Of a DNA stretch of 64,000 nt, positions 11,115-21,779 are shown piece after piece. Position 1 is the first letter of the stretch. Every line of letters starts with the position of its first letter. The DNA comes from Kitagawia praeruptora. Lineage: Eukaryota > Streptophyta > Magnoliopsida > Apiales > Apiaceae. The stretch lies in NCBI GenBank assembly GCA_037693485.1, contig CM075344.1, forward strand, positions 75,759,501-75,823,500. Direction: 5' to 3'. The notes under the pieces are model-generated. The model saw only the letters and a list, made by a program, of their open reading frames with translations. It was not told the DNA's origin and ran no database searches. Made by a program: the position numbers and the translations under genes.

Positions 11115-13059
11115 AACAGGTTATGGTCACTGAAACAAGTTAGGATGATTAGGTATACTTATTTAAGTGGGACGTTAGATAGAACAATTTAGGATAAGAT
11201 TCGCCTTAAGTTATTAGGACAACGGTTGCGGCGTTAATTAGTATTTCGACATATCGCACAAGCCGGAGTCCAATTCATTGAAGGTTCGCCTTTGGACGAG
11301 GCAGTTGATTCGGCACCGCCTACGTTAAATAGACGACCACAGTTATCATCTTGGAGGATGCTACGTGTAGACCTTCGTGTATGTTCTAGAATTTCCTTTG
11401 CGACTTTAGTTACCCCGTGAATGACATAGAAAGTGCGAAAGGACGGTAAGCAAGATGCGAAATGTGATTTCTGGCATGTGATGGAGTAAGTACATGGTTA
11501 TTCATTACTAGCCGTTGATTTCATTTAATTTATAGATTAAGGAGATTTAACCTTTCTTTCCATTTCTTCTTATCTTGACAATACCCCATCACCTTTGATA
11601 ATCAACTATATTTCAATTGATGACAAATTTTTTTCAAATTCATTTAAACATATTCCTATTTTTCAGAGATACCTCTATTTTCCAGGGGATCACTTGATTC
11701 AACATGATGCATATAAATTATTAAGACCCTTGAATTCTTTCTATTTTCCCCGAATGTTTGTTATTCCTTTTTCCACATTGTATATATAAACTATTGAAAC
11801 TTTTTAAGTCTTTTTGTTTCTCTCTGAATACTTAACCTTCCTTATTCAAACTGGGATGAACAACCCTATGTATGTAGGGGATTCAGGGACATCTTATCTA
11901 TGTGATAGAAGTCTGGTGGGACGCCACTGATTGTGTTTGTCATAAAAGTACTAAAGGCTGGCCACCTTTTTGTACTATGGCGGTTGACCTAAGTGACAAA
12001 TGCAACCTGATAATAGTTCAATGATCATATTGATCTCTCGGTTAAATCCTTAAAAAAAAAAAAATTCCTTTTTCAAACAAAACTCATCTTATATTCATAC
12101 ATGTTATCACCTGTCTATCTCTTTGATTCTTTTTGCTATGAAACCTTGTGATTTCTAAGAGTTATCCATGATTGAAAGCAGTAAAGATGAAGACGATGAA
12201 ATTTTGAGTGGTCCAAGCTACATTTACGTCGAATGAGAATTGGATGAGCAGGTTTGAGAATTGAGATTAAAGGTCTAGATTATTGTGAATGAATCGTTAG
12301 AGGAAAGTAGGAAGTACCAAGCGAAGTTAACGGGAGCAGAAGGTAAAGTTGATGAATGTAGAAGAATGAAATGGTTCAAGGAAATGAGTTCTTGATAAAT
12401 ATGGGAGTTATGATGTGCAGAGGTTAAATTTTGACGATTTGTAAGATATGTAAAGTAATGGTTCAGAAGTCAAGTTTTGATATTATGGGATATTAGAGTT
12501 GGGGTTCTATTTGGGTTGAAAATTTGATTTTGAATGGTATTGAGGGGCAGTGACCCTGGGATAGTTGTATTGCGAATAAGGGATAGTTGTTTTGCGAATA
12601 AGACATATACGTTGCAAAGTAAATCGTTATTAGTTTCGAAAAGGTTACCCAGTAAAACAATGAGATTAAGGATAGATAGAGGTTTCCTAGTTATTCCCTC
12701 CTCGAGTAACATTGTACGTTGAAAGGGGAGTAAGAATGATTAGGGGATTTCTTGATATTCTTTATCTCAGAGTTTTATCTGGGGCAATCTGAATTATGAG
12801 AGGAGCGTGGAAGTGGTATCAATTTTTTTTTAGTCGCGTGGGATTCGTTTTAAAGATTTAATTATTTACCCGTTTACTTCAAGTCAAGGCAGATTTCTTC
12901 GCTTATATGTTTGCTACAGATTAAGGCAGTCTATTATAGGAATAGGTCATGTCCGATTTTTGGGAGAAGGATCGTCACGTACGAGTGATAAGTATCTAGA
13001 AGTAACGAGACAGGCAAACCAAAGGATTAAGTTATGTTAGAAATTGGAAGGCCTATAGG

Positions 13060-13195
13060 ATGAGCCTATCCATATGTGAATTGGTATAAAGGAATTGCTA
13101 GTGTGGAAGAAATGACATGGAAATTGAGGGAGGAATGGTTGAGTAATACCGTCATTTCGTTTTCCTTAAGATTGATTCTGAGGACAGAATCCTAT
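13060..13195 (+). pseudogene. Relic of Gypsy (Tekay-type) pol C-terminus
   Basis: One frame reads VEEMTWKLREEWLSN near 13106-13150. In Tekay/Del chromoviruses the chromodomain-bearing end of the integrase has a motif of the form HSVEEATWE followed by a Glu/Asp-rich helix, at the same distance before the PPT. Upstream codons are interrupted by stops, and nothing recognisable remains of the preceding integrase. This is a short decayed match and not a gene; it serves to place the family. Confidence 0.5.
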
Positions 13196-13196
13196 T

Positions 13197-13209
13197 AAGG
13201 GGGGAAGGA
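13197..13209 (+). other. Polypurine tract of the LARD-like element
   Basis: AAGGGGGGAAGGA lies directly before the right LTR start at 13210. It would prime plus-strand DNA. Confidence 0.9.
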
Positions 13210-15919
13210 TATAACGACTTAGAAAATTCGTAATTATAAATATTATTATTTAATATTAAATGTGCAATATATGGTGTGAATTTTTTTTTAGAATAAATAT
13301 ATGTGACATCATGTTTATATGGTGATGTATGTGGGTCGCGTTGGTCCGTGTATTATTTTTATTTGGATTTTTGTGATTAAAAATCTTTTTAAATTATGCA
13401 TTATTGAGCTTGGAAAATTTTTATAAAATCATCGGAGTATTTAAAAATTCCGAAATCTTTTGCAATATCATATTTGAATAATTATTTAGTTTTTAAAATC
13501 ACGGGGTGAATTATTTTGGGTGTTTAAGTATTTTAAAATGATTTTAAGAGTTTTATTGTATTTAAGGGATCAAAACTTGTAAAATCCATATTTAAGTCAT
13601 TTTTTATCCTAAAATTATTTTAAAAATATGTGGGTGCTCGTAATTTTACATTTTTCATTTTAAAAATGGAAAGTATAATTTTTCACCAATTTTCTAAATC
13701 TTCTCAAAAAAATTTTAAAAGCTGGATAAGTGATTTTAGTTGTTTTTCAGCATTGTAGAATTATTAATTACTCTCCACTTTTAATCCCTAAATTAGCAGT
13801 TTCCTTCCCCATTTTTCTTCAGTGTTCGGGATTGTTCTACTCTGTTCTTGTGGGTTTTCTCTGCCATATCTCTAATCTCTCTAATCTCTCCCTCTATCAC
13901 TTTAAATCTCTCTCCATTCAATCTCACACTCTTAATCTCTCCATTCTCCTTTCTTCCCCATTAAAAACTACGTTTGTGTATGTGTAAAACCCCGTGTGTA
14001 TTGTGTGTACGGGCGCTGCTGAGTTTGTGTGTGTGTGGATTGTTGAAATTCTGTTGAAGCACCTCTGCAAATCATTCTTTTTGTCCTTGTGTGAGTTCGA
14101 TTCCAAGCTCTGTGTGTCTGCGATGGTGTTGTTTGAGTGGGTATGTGCCGCGTGTGTATGTCGCTGTGTGCTTATATATGCGAGATTGTTGGTCAAATTG
14201 GGGATTTTCCAGGTGTTGGTTTAGTTGGTTGATGCTGGTAGCTGTGTGTGTATTGAACTCGTGTTTGTGTGCGTATTGAGAGGTGTCGAATTGAAGAACT
14301 TGCTACTTGTGGGTTCGATTTCTGTTGTGTTGGGTTCGGTTGCGAGCCTGTTGATTGTCCTGTTCTGTTGCTTCGTACGTGAGTATGTTCGATGTGTGTG
14401 TATGTTTACAATCGAGGGCTGAGTTGTATGTAATTGTGTGGTGGCGGTGAGCGTAAGTGTGTGTTATGGGTGTGTGTATTCAGGGTGAGGTGTGTGTGTG
14501 TCCTGCCGAGTATATGTGTGTGTGAGTTTGCTGTGATGTTTTCCTTCCTTGGGCAAGTGATGTCAAGCTTAAAATTAGTGCTATGTGTATGTATGCTGGA
14601 TGTTTTGTTGCAGTGGGTTTTGTAATCGAAGTTTTCCTTGCTAATCGCAGTTGTTGCTGATTGTTAGTTGAGTTTTGAGTTTGGGTGTTGGTTAATAATT
14701 ATATGAACTGAATTAAGTTGTATCGTTGCCATTTTGGACTGATGTTAGGAGAGGCTTTATTAACTGTTTTAATCTTTGCTTTAGGCATGAATTTAAGCTG
14801 CCATTCTGCTGGTCAAGAGTTGGTTTCTTGGTTTATTTCTCTAGAAATTTTGCCGCAGCCTGTCCTGTTTTGCTTGCTTTTGAACTGCTGTTCATCGTGA
14901 TTCTATACTGATCTCTGGTGCCTTTACTTCTTGTAGTCGAATGGTTAAATGTGTGGTTAGCTTGTTTGGTTTAAAGTTTTATGGAAAGAGCATAGCAGCC
15001 CTTGTCCTGTTTCTTTTCTTCCTTGTAGTCGAACTGCTGTGGTATAATATTATGGTCACAAGTTGTTTTAGAGTGCCATATTCAAGAGTCAAAGTTGCTA
15101 TTTTTGGTTCTTTGCAATGGTTGAAAGTTCATGTCCATTTCTTTTTCTAATATGGTGGCCCTTGCTAATCTTATGTGCCCTGTCTGATTTAGACCCCAAT
15201 TGATTGCTACTTGTCTTTGGTTTAGAACCTAAAATTCGATACTAATACGAGAGTTTATGGACTGTTTTAATAAGAAATTGTGTAAATACATTATTCTTTC
15301 TAGTTTAAGTATTAAGTAATGGAATTGAAAAATGTAATTGTTATGCACTACTTGCTGTATGCTTGACTATTGGTTTCTCTGCTTCTCCTGCTATGTTTGA
15401 GTTCCCGATTTGATTTCTATATTACCATTGCTAAGGTGCTAATATATATATGTGTGAATTTAATTATGTTATAGTTATAGATAAAGTTATTATAGGCAAT
15501 ATAGCAGAGATTAAAATACTTATGTGCGAATGTGATTTAAGTTGTGTTGATTTTAATATTTGATTAGGAGCTAGAGTGCCAAGTATAGAGGTGTGGATAG
15601 GAAAGTGTGGTTAAGTAAAGATTTGGTATTTCGATAAGAAATATTTATCTACCTATGTTATGTATGTGTTATATGTAATAAGTGCTGATTGGCAAAACGT
15701 GTTATGTGCTTATGTGATTTATCTAATTTTACTATACTAAATTGAGAATGGGATCAATATGTGCTATATATATGCTATGTTGTAAAGCATAATAGGACAC
15801 GATTGGGTAGAATAGAGTTACACGATTAAGGTTACGTGTATACTGAAGTAGTATTTTACCTGTATATAGGTACGACTAGGAGGCCGGCTAAGAGCCAGTG
15901 CGCGAGTAAATGGAATCTT

Positions 15920-17301
15920 TGTTTGCACTAAATCACGCAAGCGTACGTGGTCACAAGTAATACAGATAGAAGTCGAGTTCGTTCCCACAGAGATCTGATT
16001 ATGGTTTTAATTCAGTAAACGCACCTATGCAACAGTGTATGGTTATTATGCACTGCTAAGACAAATAACAAATATGGGTTTTAATTAACTAAATCTAACT
16101 AAAAAGCAAATTAACAAAACTACAAATTAACTAACTAACAAGAATTGAAATCTAATTACTTCTGCAAGAAAAACCATGGAATCCTAACTTCATTAAATAC
16201 TTTGCTTAGATCTGACGCCTTTAATCACTATATGCAATGGTTATGATATCTGATCGGACAACACGAAACAAGTATACGCTACTTCTCAGTATACGTATAC
16301 CAAACTAAACATACATCCACAAAAGAGATAGAAGATGAATAGACACCAATTATGCTTAGACCCTATATCTCTATAGAATTTGAAAACATAACGGTTGAAG
16401 CACAAGTTATCCACTTAGATCACATAGGGTAGCATATTATCTCTAATCATGCCACAAATCATGATGATTAACATCAACCTATCCTATGCTAGCATGGCAA
16501 GTTCTAAATCTCAAGATCCACTCTCGTTTAGCAAGAGATTAACAAATTAGATGTTAGCTACGCATCTAAATTCAATAAGCACAACCATACGAGGATATCA
16601 GATATACATCACACACAGATCTGTAAAGCATCAAGATACTAAAGCTCCATAAATAAATCCGTTAGAATCCCATGACAACGATTAGTTCATAATTGAACCT
16701 CTCGTCATCATGGGATATGATGAAACCATGATAAAAACAAAGTATGAAAATATACAAATAAACCTAAGTAATTGATATGTAATGGTTCTACTCCTAATGA
16801 TGATGATCTTAATAATACAATTTACAAGGGTTGGATGTGTTTATATAGGCTCTAGACATCTTGCCCAGCAAGAAAATACCAAAACAGAATTATAATAGAA
16901 TTTCTGCAAGATACGTTTCCTAAACTGATTCTGTTTTTTAAGGGAAATTCGTAGCTGACTTTTCTTCTGTTTTCCAGAGCCGTTCCAGACGTAATTGGGC
17001 TTCTGGACCACCTTAGAATGATAGAGAATCTCGTTATCTTCGCGTGGACTGCTTACGGGCTGAAAACAGACTTATAGAACTCAAGATATGGCCCAAACAG
17101 TGAATCTCACGCGTGCAGCCCAATAAATCCGAATTTTAATAAATTAAATCTCCAAAAACGACAAAAACATCCACCATAATCAACATCCTTGTAAATCTGC
17201 ACAACTAAACAAAACACATCAAAACTACAAGAAACTTGAGCCCAAGACAATCAATTTAAGCCAATTTAGAATGTTCCAAGTGGATATAAATCCACTTATC
17301 A
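15920..17301 (-). repeat. 3' LTR of the GAG-only element (minus-strand sense)
   Basis: 1382 bp, TGTTTGCACTAAATCACG...CCACTTATCA on the plus strand. It is the 3' LTR because the PPT (CACCCCCAAACTTAAA on plus, 17302-17317) abuts it. Confidence 0.92.
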
Positions 17302-17317
17302 CACCCCCAAACTTAAA

Positions 17318-19228
17318 CCGATGCTTGTCCTCAAGCATTAACAATTACAACTAACTAACTAACTAATACCACTTCCGTAGGTGATCACGGTTGCATTTGG
17401 CATATGCAACAAGCCCTTTAAACCCCTAGGCAGCCCTAGTGGACGAGTAAGGTCTCGTGAGGGCCTATAGCGAATGTACCCACAAAATCCATTTAACCTA
17501 ATGCAATGCAATGCATGAATGCAACTAATATGCAAATGCAATTAATCTAATCTACCATACCTTCAAATCCTCTCATGCCATCTCAACTTAAGAATCAAAG
17601 TAAATACGCAATGTCTTGGTGTCGAAAGTGCAAGTATTCACATAGTCTACTCAATGAACATGCATAAGTTCTCACAAGCCCATGTCAAGTGTAAGAATAA
17701 GTTAGTAAACATGCTAAGCCTACAAGAGTACATCTTTGAGACAAAACTCGGGATCTCATACGCACAAACAAGCAAACACTCACAATCCACTCACAAAAGA
17801 ATTTTCACTCAAGAACAAGGGTAAGTGTATCACTCAATTCCAACAAAATCATAAACACGCTTGACATTTGGTATCAATCTAACTCTTAACACAACATACA
17901 TCAATGACGATAATCAAAAGGTCTTTATTTGGGTTGTAACGGGGCTAGGGACAAGGTATGTCAAATAAGCCAAAACAGGTGAAGTGTCAAAAGCTAGTAA
18001 GAACGATAATAAATCATACACAACACCATATTTCCCCCCCATATAATTTTTACTAAAACAAACACTCGACTAGTCGACTAAAGTAGGATCACAACAAAAA
18101 GAAACATGCTCTCATAATATATATTTTTTTTTTTTCTTTTTTTTTCATATTTTTTTTCTTTTTTTTTTCTTTTTTTTTTTCTTTTTTTCTTTTTTTTTTC
18201 TTTCTCGAGAGCTAAATAGAACACAAACAATAATATAAACAATAACAATGATCCCATAATTTATTACATATGTCGACTATCAAGTAAACAACCAAACCCA
18301 ATTTCAATATTTCCCCCAAAAGTAAGAACAACAATAACCCCTCCCTTGCACACCTTATTACTCCCTTAAGCACTCTACTAGCCTTTGACAATGTGGGTTC
18401 AAATTAATGTAAGGCCAATACAAGAAAAAGGTCTAGGCAAGTAATGTGGTATGTCACCGAAAAAATAGGATTAAGCTCAATGGGTTAACTAATTGATCAT
18501 GTAAATATGGTGTGGTAATATGGGAAAATATGCGGTTATTCCTAATTGCCTTTATCATTCTAATCGTCAAATAATGTCATGCGTTTCAAGAAAGACCTCA
18601 AACAACTGCTAGCAATGCAAACAATCAGCGGACACTCAAGCAAACGAATAAATTGCAAATAGGCTCAAAATCTCACTTGGTGGAAAAACATACTCAATCC
18701 CAAGCAAAAAATCTCTCTAACGCACCAACTTGTATTCAAAGCCTGAAAACTAAATCATCTTGCACATATTCATGTCCTTCTAATTACTTACAACATTCAA
18801 TAAGTCTACTAGCTTCAACTTACTAGTGTATGTGTGTGCACAAGAACAAAGCATATCACTTCTCAATCAAAAGCGTCAACAACACAAAATTCCTATAAAG
18901 CATGGGTGCAAATGCAAACTATTATGAACTCACATGATATACAAACATAAAAACAGAATGTCCTATATGAAACAAACGTAGATAACACAAACATAAATGC
19001 ATAATTTACTACCACTAATATGCAAAGCATGAAATCCTACATGAACACAATGACTAACAATCACATATATATACACTACTTATCCCTCAAACCACCCCCA
19101 AACTTAAAATATTCAATATCCTCATTGAATGGAAGTAAATACAAGGGAAAGTAGAAAACATACCTTGGGTTGCCTCCCAAGAAGCGCTTCTTTAACGTCA
19201 ATAGCTTGACGTTACTTCCAAGCCTCCA
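17318..19228 (-). other. Non-coding 3' interior of the GAG-only element
   Basis: About 1.9 kb downstream (minus sense) of the ORF with no coding signal. It contains a long T-rich tract at 18121-18205 (A-rich in element sense) and, right after the ORF, AAGAAGCGCTTCTT (19181-19194), a palindrome next to the CATACCTTGGGTTGCCTCCC block common in Athila/Tat-type elements. The tract CACCCCCAAACTTAAAAT at about 19095-19112 mimics the PPT. Confidence 0.7.
18121..18205. repeat. T-rich low-complexity tract
   Basis: T runs broken by single C residues, about 85 bp. In the sense strand of its element this is an A-rich transcript segment. Confidence 0.9.
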
Positions 19229-20248
19229 TTATGGATGATAATAGTTGGCCTGGTCATCTCTTCGCGAGACTTCATCGTCATCACGGCGGCACACTTTCTG
19301 CCCTTTCTCCTCGCTTGGCCTATTCGTATAACAACTATATCCAATTCCAATGCCTTCGTCTGTTGACCCAAAATCTGTCAATTTGTAGAACAACACTCGG
19401 GCTTCGCTTGAATATAATGGAGGAGGGTAAATGTAAATTGATGAAGCCTTTGGTTCCTCAATGAGAACTTCCTCCATTGGCTCTAATGCGCTACCTCCAT
19501 CTTTAAATTCTGAGACAAGTAGAAGACCTGCATCTTTCTCATGTTCATCAGCCTCTTGGTTCGCACATACCCATTCTTGAAATTTCTGTAGCCCAACAGT
19601 GTCTTCTTGGTTCGCACATAACAATTCTTGAAATTTGCGTAGCTCATCAGTGTCTGTCTCAAATAGTGCCCTTTCCAAATCATCCACCTCACTAGCTTGA
19701 TCAAATTCCTCACATGGCTTATGAACACTCTCCTCCTCTTGGAATTTGTCTTCTTCAATTATGCATGCAGTACCTTGCTCCAAGTCATCGTTATTTTCAG
19801 GAATTGCCTCTTGTATGAATTGTTGTTTTTCTTGTTCCAAGGCTCTCACAGCTTGAGCAACTAGAATCTCCAAAGATTTAAGAGACTCCTCACTACTCTT
19901 TACAAACATCATAACCTCATCCCTAACATTAACCTCATCTGACTGAAAAGTAGGAGTAGGTTGCTGATGTTGAAACTCTTCACTTCCATAGTAATATGAC
20001 ATATCTGGAACATCTTGCTGGTACTGTTGAGGATGGTATTGAAAATATGGTTGCTCCTCATAAGTGACATATGGATCAACTCCTTCGTAGTAACAATATT
20101 GTGATGGATCATGAACGCCAAAATACTGCTCACATGGCTGAGGCTGTTGAATACCACCTTGGTTGCTCCAGCACTGATACGTCTCATGTGCGCCCGCACA
20201 TAGCTCACAAACACTAACCACCTGCTGAACTCCATAGTAAAAATCCAT
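19229..20248 (-). CDS. GAG-like protein of a non-autonomous retrotransposon (339 aa)
   Basis: An uninterrupted ORF from ATG (20248-20246) to TAA (19231-19229). Near the N-terminus (residues about 14-26) it has CELCAGAHETYQC, a C-x2-C-x3-H-x4-C knuckle like the one at the end of Athila/Tat gag. A Tyr/Gln/Pro-rich stretch follows (to about residue 105), then a helical, coiled-coil-prone segment (SSEESLKSLEILVAQAVRAL) and a long acidic region with two related copies of a LxKFQEx2CANQE motif. The C-terminal 70 residues are Arg/Asp-rich. No protease, RT or integrase motif is present. The likely role, by inference, is packaging of element RNA together with an autonomous partner's Gag. The intact frame inside a recently inserted element suggests selection or extreme youth. 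It is the only long intact ORF that spans a whole element coding region in the window. Confidence 0.75.
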   Translation of the reverse strand: MDFYYGVQQVVSVCELCAGAHETYQCWSNQGGIQQPQPCEQYFGVHDPSQYCYYEGVDPYVTYEEQPYFQYHPQQYQQDVPDMSYYYGSEEFQHQQPTPTFQSDEVNVRDEVMMFVKSSEESLKSLEILVAQAVRALEQEKQQFIQEAIPENNDDLEQGTACIIEEDKFQEEESVHKPCEEFDQASEVDDLERALFETDTDELRKFQELLCANQEDTVGLQKFQEWVCANQEADEHEKDAGLLLVSEFKDGGSALEPMEEVLIEEPKASSIYIYPPPLYSSEARVLFYKLTDFGSTDEGIGIGYSCYTNRPSEEKGQKVCRRDDDEVSRRDDQANYYHP

Positions 20249-20373
20249 ATTTCTCTGACAAGTACCTGAAACACCAACGAACTACAAGAATAGATGAGAA
20301 AAAGAAATCTGAGTCAGTGAACTCTAACGACCACTATTGACAAGCACATAAACCAAAAATAAAACACCAATGA

Positions 20374-20391
20374 TCCCCGGCAGCGGCGCCA
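20374..20391 (-). other. Primer-binding site, tRNA-Asp-like
   Basis: On the minus strand TGGCGCCGCTGCCGGGGA follows the 5' LTR after six bases. It closely matches the plant Gypsy PBS TGGCGCCGTTGCCGGGGA, with one difference. Confidence 0.85.
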
Positions 20392-20397
20392 AAAACT

Positions 20398-21779
20398 TGT
20401 TTGCACTAAATCACGCAAGCGTACGTGGTCACAAGTAATATATGAATAAGTCGAGTTCGTTCCCACAGAGATCTGATTATGGTTTTAATTCAGTAAACGC
20501 ACCTATGCAACAGTGTATGGTTATTATGCACTGCTAAGACAAATAACAAATATGGGTTTTAATTAACTAAATCTAACTAAAAAGCAAATTAACAAAACTA
20601 CAAATTAACTAACTAACAAGAATTGAAATCTAATTACTTCTGCAAGAAAAACCATGGAATCCTAACTTCATTAAATACTTTGCTTAGATCTGACGCCTTT
20701 AATCACTATATGCAATGGTTATGATATCTGATCGGACAACACGAAACAAGTATACGCTACTTCTCAGTATACGTATACCAAACTAAACATACATCCACAA
20801 AAGAGATAGAAGATGAATAGACACCAATTATGCTTAGACCCTATATCTCTATAGAATTTGAAAACATAACGGTTGAAGCACAAGTTATCCACTTAGATCA
20901 CATAGGGTAGCATATTATCTCTAATCATGCCACAAATCATGATGATTAACATCAACCTATCCTATGCTAGCATGGCAAGTTCTAAATCTCAAGATCCACT
21001 CTCGTTTAGCAAGAGATTAACAAATTAGATGTTAGCTATGCATCTAAATTCAATAAGCACAACCATACGAGGATATCAGATATACATCACACACAGATCT
21101 GTAAAGCATCAAGATACTAAAGCTCCATAAATAAATCCGTTAGAATCCCATGACAACGATTAGTTCATAATTGAACCTCTCGTCATCATGGGATATGATG
21201 AAACCATGATAAAAACAAAGTATGAAAATATACAAATAAACCTAAGTAATTGATATGTGATGGTTCTACTCCTAATGATGATGATCTTAATAATACAATT
21301 TACAAGGGTTGGATGTGTTTATATAGGCTCTAGACATCTTGCCCAGCAAGAAAATACCAAAACAGAATTATAATAGAATTTCTGCAAGATACGTTTCCTA
21401 AACTGATTCTGTTTTTTAAGGGAAATTCGTAGCTGACTTTTCTTCTGTTTTCCAGAGCCGTTCCAGACGTAATTGGGCTTCTGGACCACCTTAGAATGAT
21501 AGAGAATCTCGTTATCTTCGCGTGGACTGCTTACGGGCTGAAAACAGACTTATAGAACTCAAGATATGGCCCAAACAGTGAATCTCACGCGTGCAGCCCA
21601 ATAAATCCGAATTTTAATAAATTAAATCTCCAAAAACGACAAAAACATCCACCATAATCAACATCCTTGTAAATCTGCACAACTAAACAAAACACATCAA
21701 AACTACAAGAAACTTGAGCCCAAGACAATCAATTTAAGCCAATTTAGAATGTTCCAAGTGGATATAAATCCACTTATCA
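20398..21779 (-). repeat. 5' LTR of the GAG-only element (minus-strand sense)
   Basis: 1382 bp and nearly identical to 15920-17301. As it adjoins the PBS it is the promoter-bearing LTR for minus-strand transcription. Confidence 0.92.

Larger units (their letters stand above)
11100..13209 (+). other. Interior of the LARD-like element, non-coding
   Basis: It begins with a PBS (TGGTATCAGAGC, 11103-11114, complementary to initiator tRNA-Met) and ends with a PPT (AAGGGGGGAAGGA, 13197-13209). No ORF above 100 codons resembles a retroelement protein. A segment at about 12486-12800 repeats part of the LTR (compare 10336-10525: ATTAGAGTT, CAGTAAAACAATGAGATTAA, CTCGAGTAACATTGTACG). The only protein trace is near the 3' end. 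Confidence 0.8.
15920..21779 (-). mobile_element. GAG-only (TR-GAG-like) non-autonomous LTR element, young
   Basis: 5860 bp, flanked by ATCTT at 15915-15919 and 21780-21784. The LTRs are both 1382 bp, and the few differences seen by eye (near 15962/20440, 16560/21038, 16779/21259) mark a recent insertion. The coding strand is minus: LTR TGATAAGTGG...GTGCAAACA, a tRNA-Asp-like PBS at 20374-20391, one ORF at 19229-20248, a second PPT-like tract near 19095-19107 and the terminal PPT at 17302-17317. There is no protease, RT or integrase. The PBS type, the GTTTGGGGGTG tract and the gag-like zinc knuckle resemble Athila/Tat Gypsy relatives. Confidence 0.9.

Noticed and set aside
10914..11192. 92-codon ORF crossing the LTR-PBS junction
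   Set aside because: It runs through the LTR end and primer-binding site; in the other LTR the same start gives a different end. Chance ORF.
18121..18205. Poly(T) tract as the poly(A) tail of a minus-strand retroposon
   Set aside because: It lies inside the GAG-only LTR element with no SINE/LINE body or target duplication next to it.
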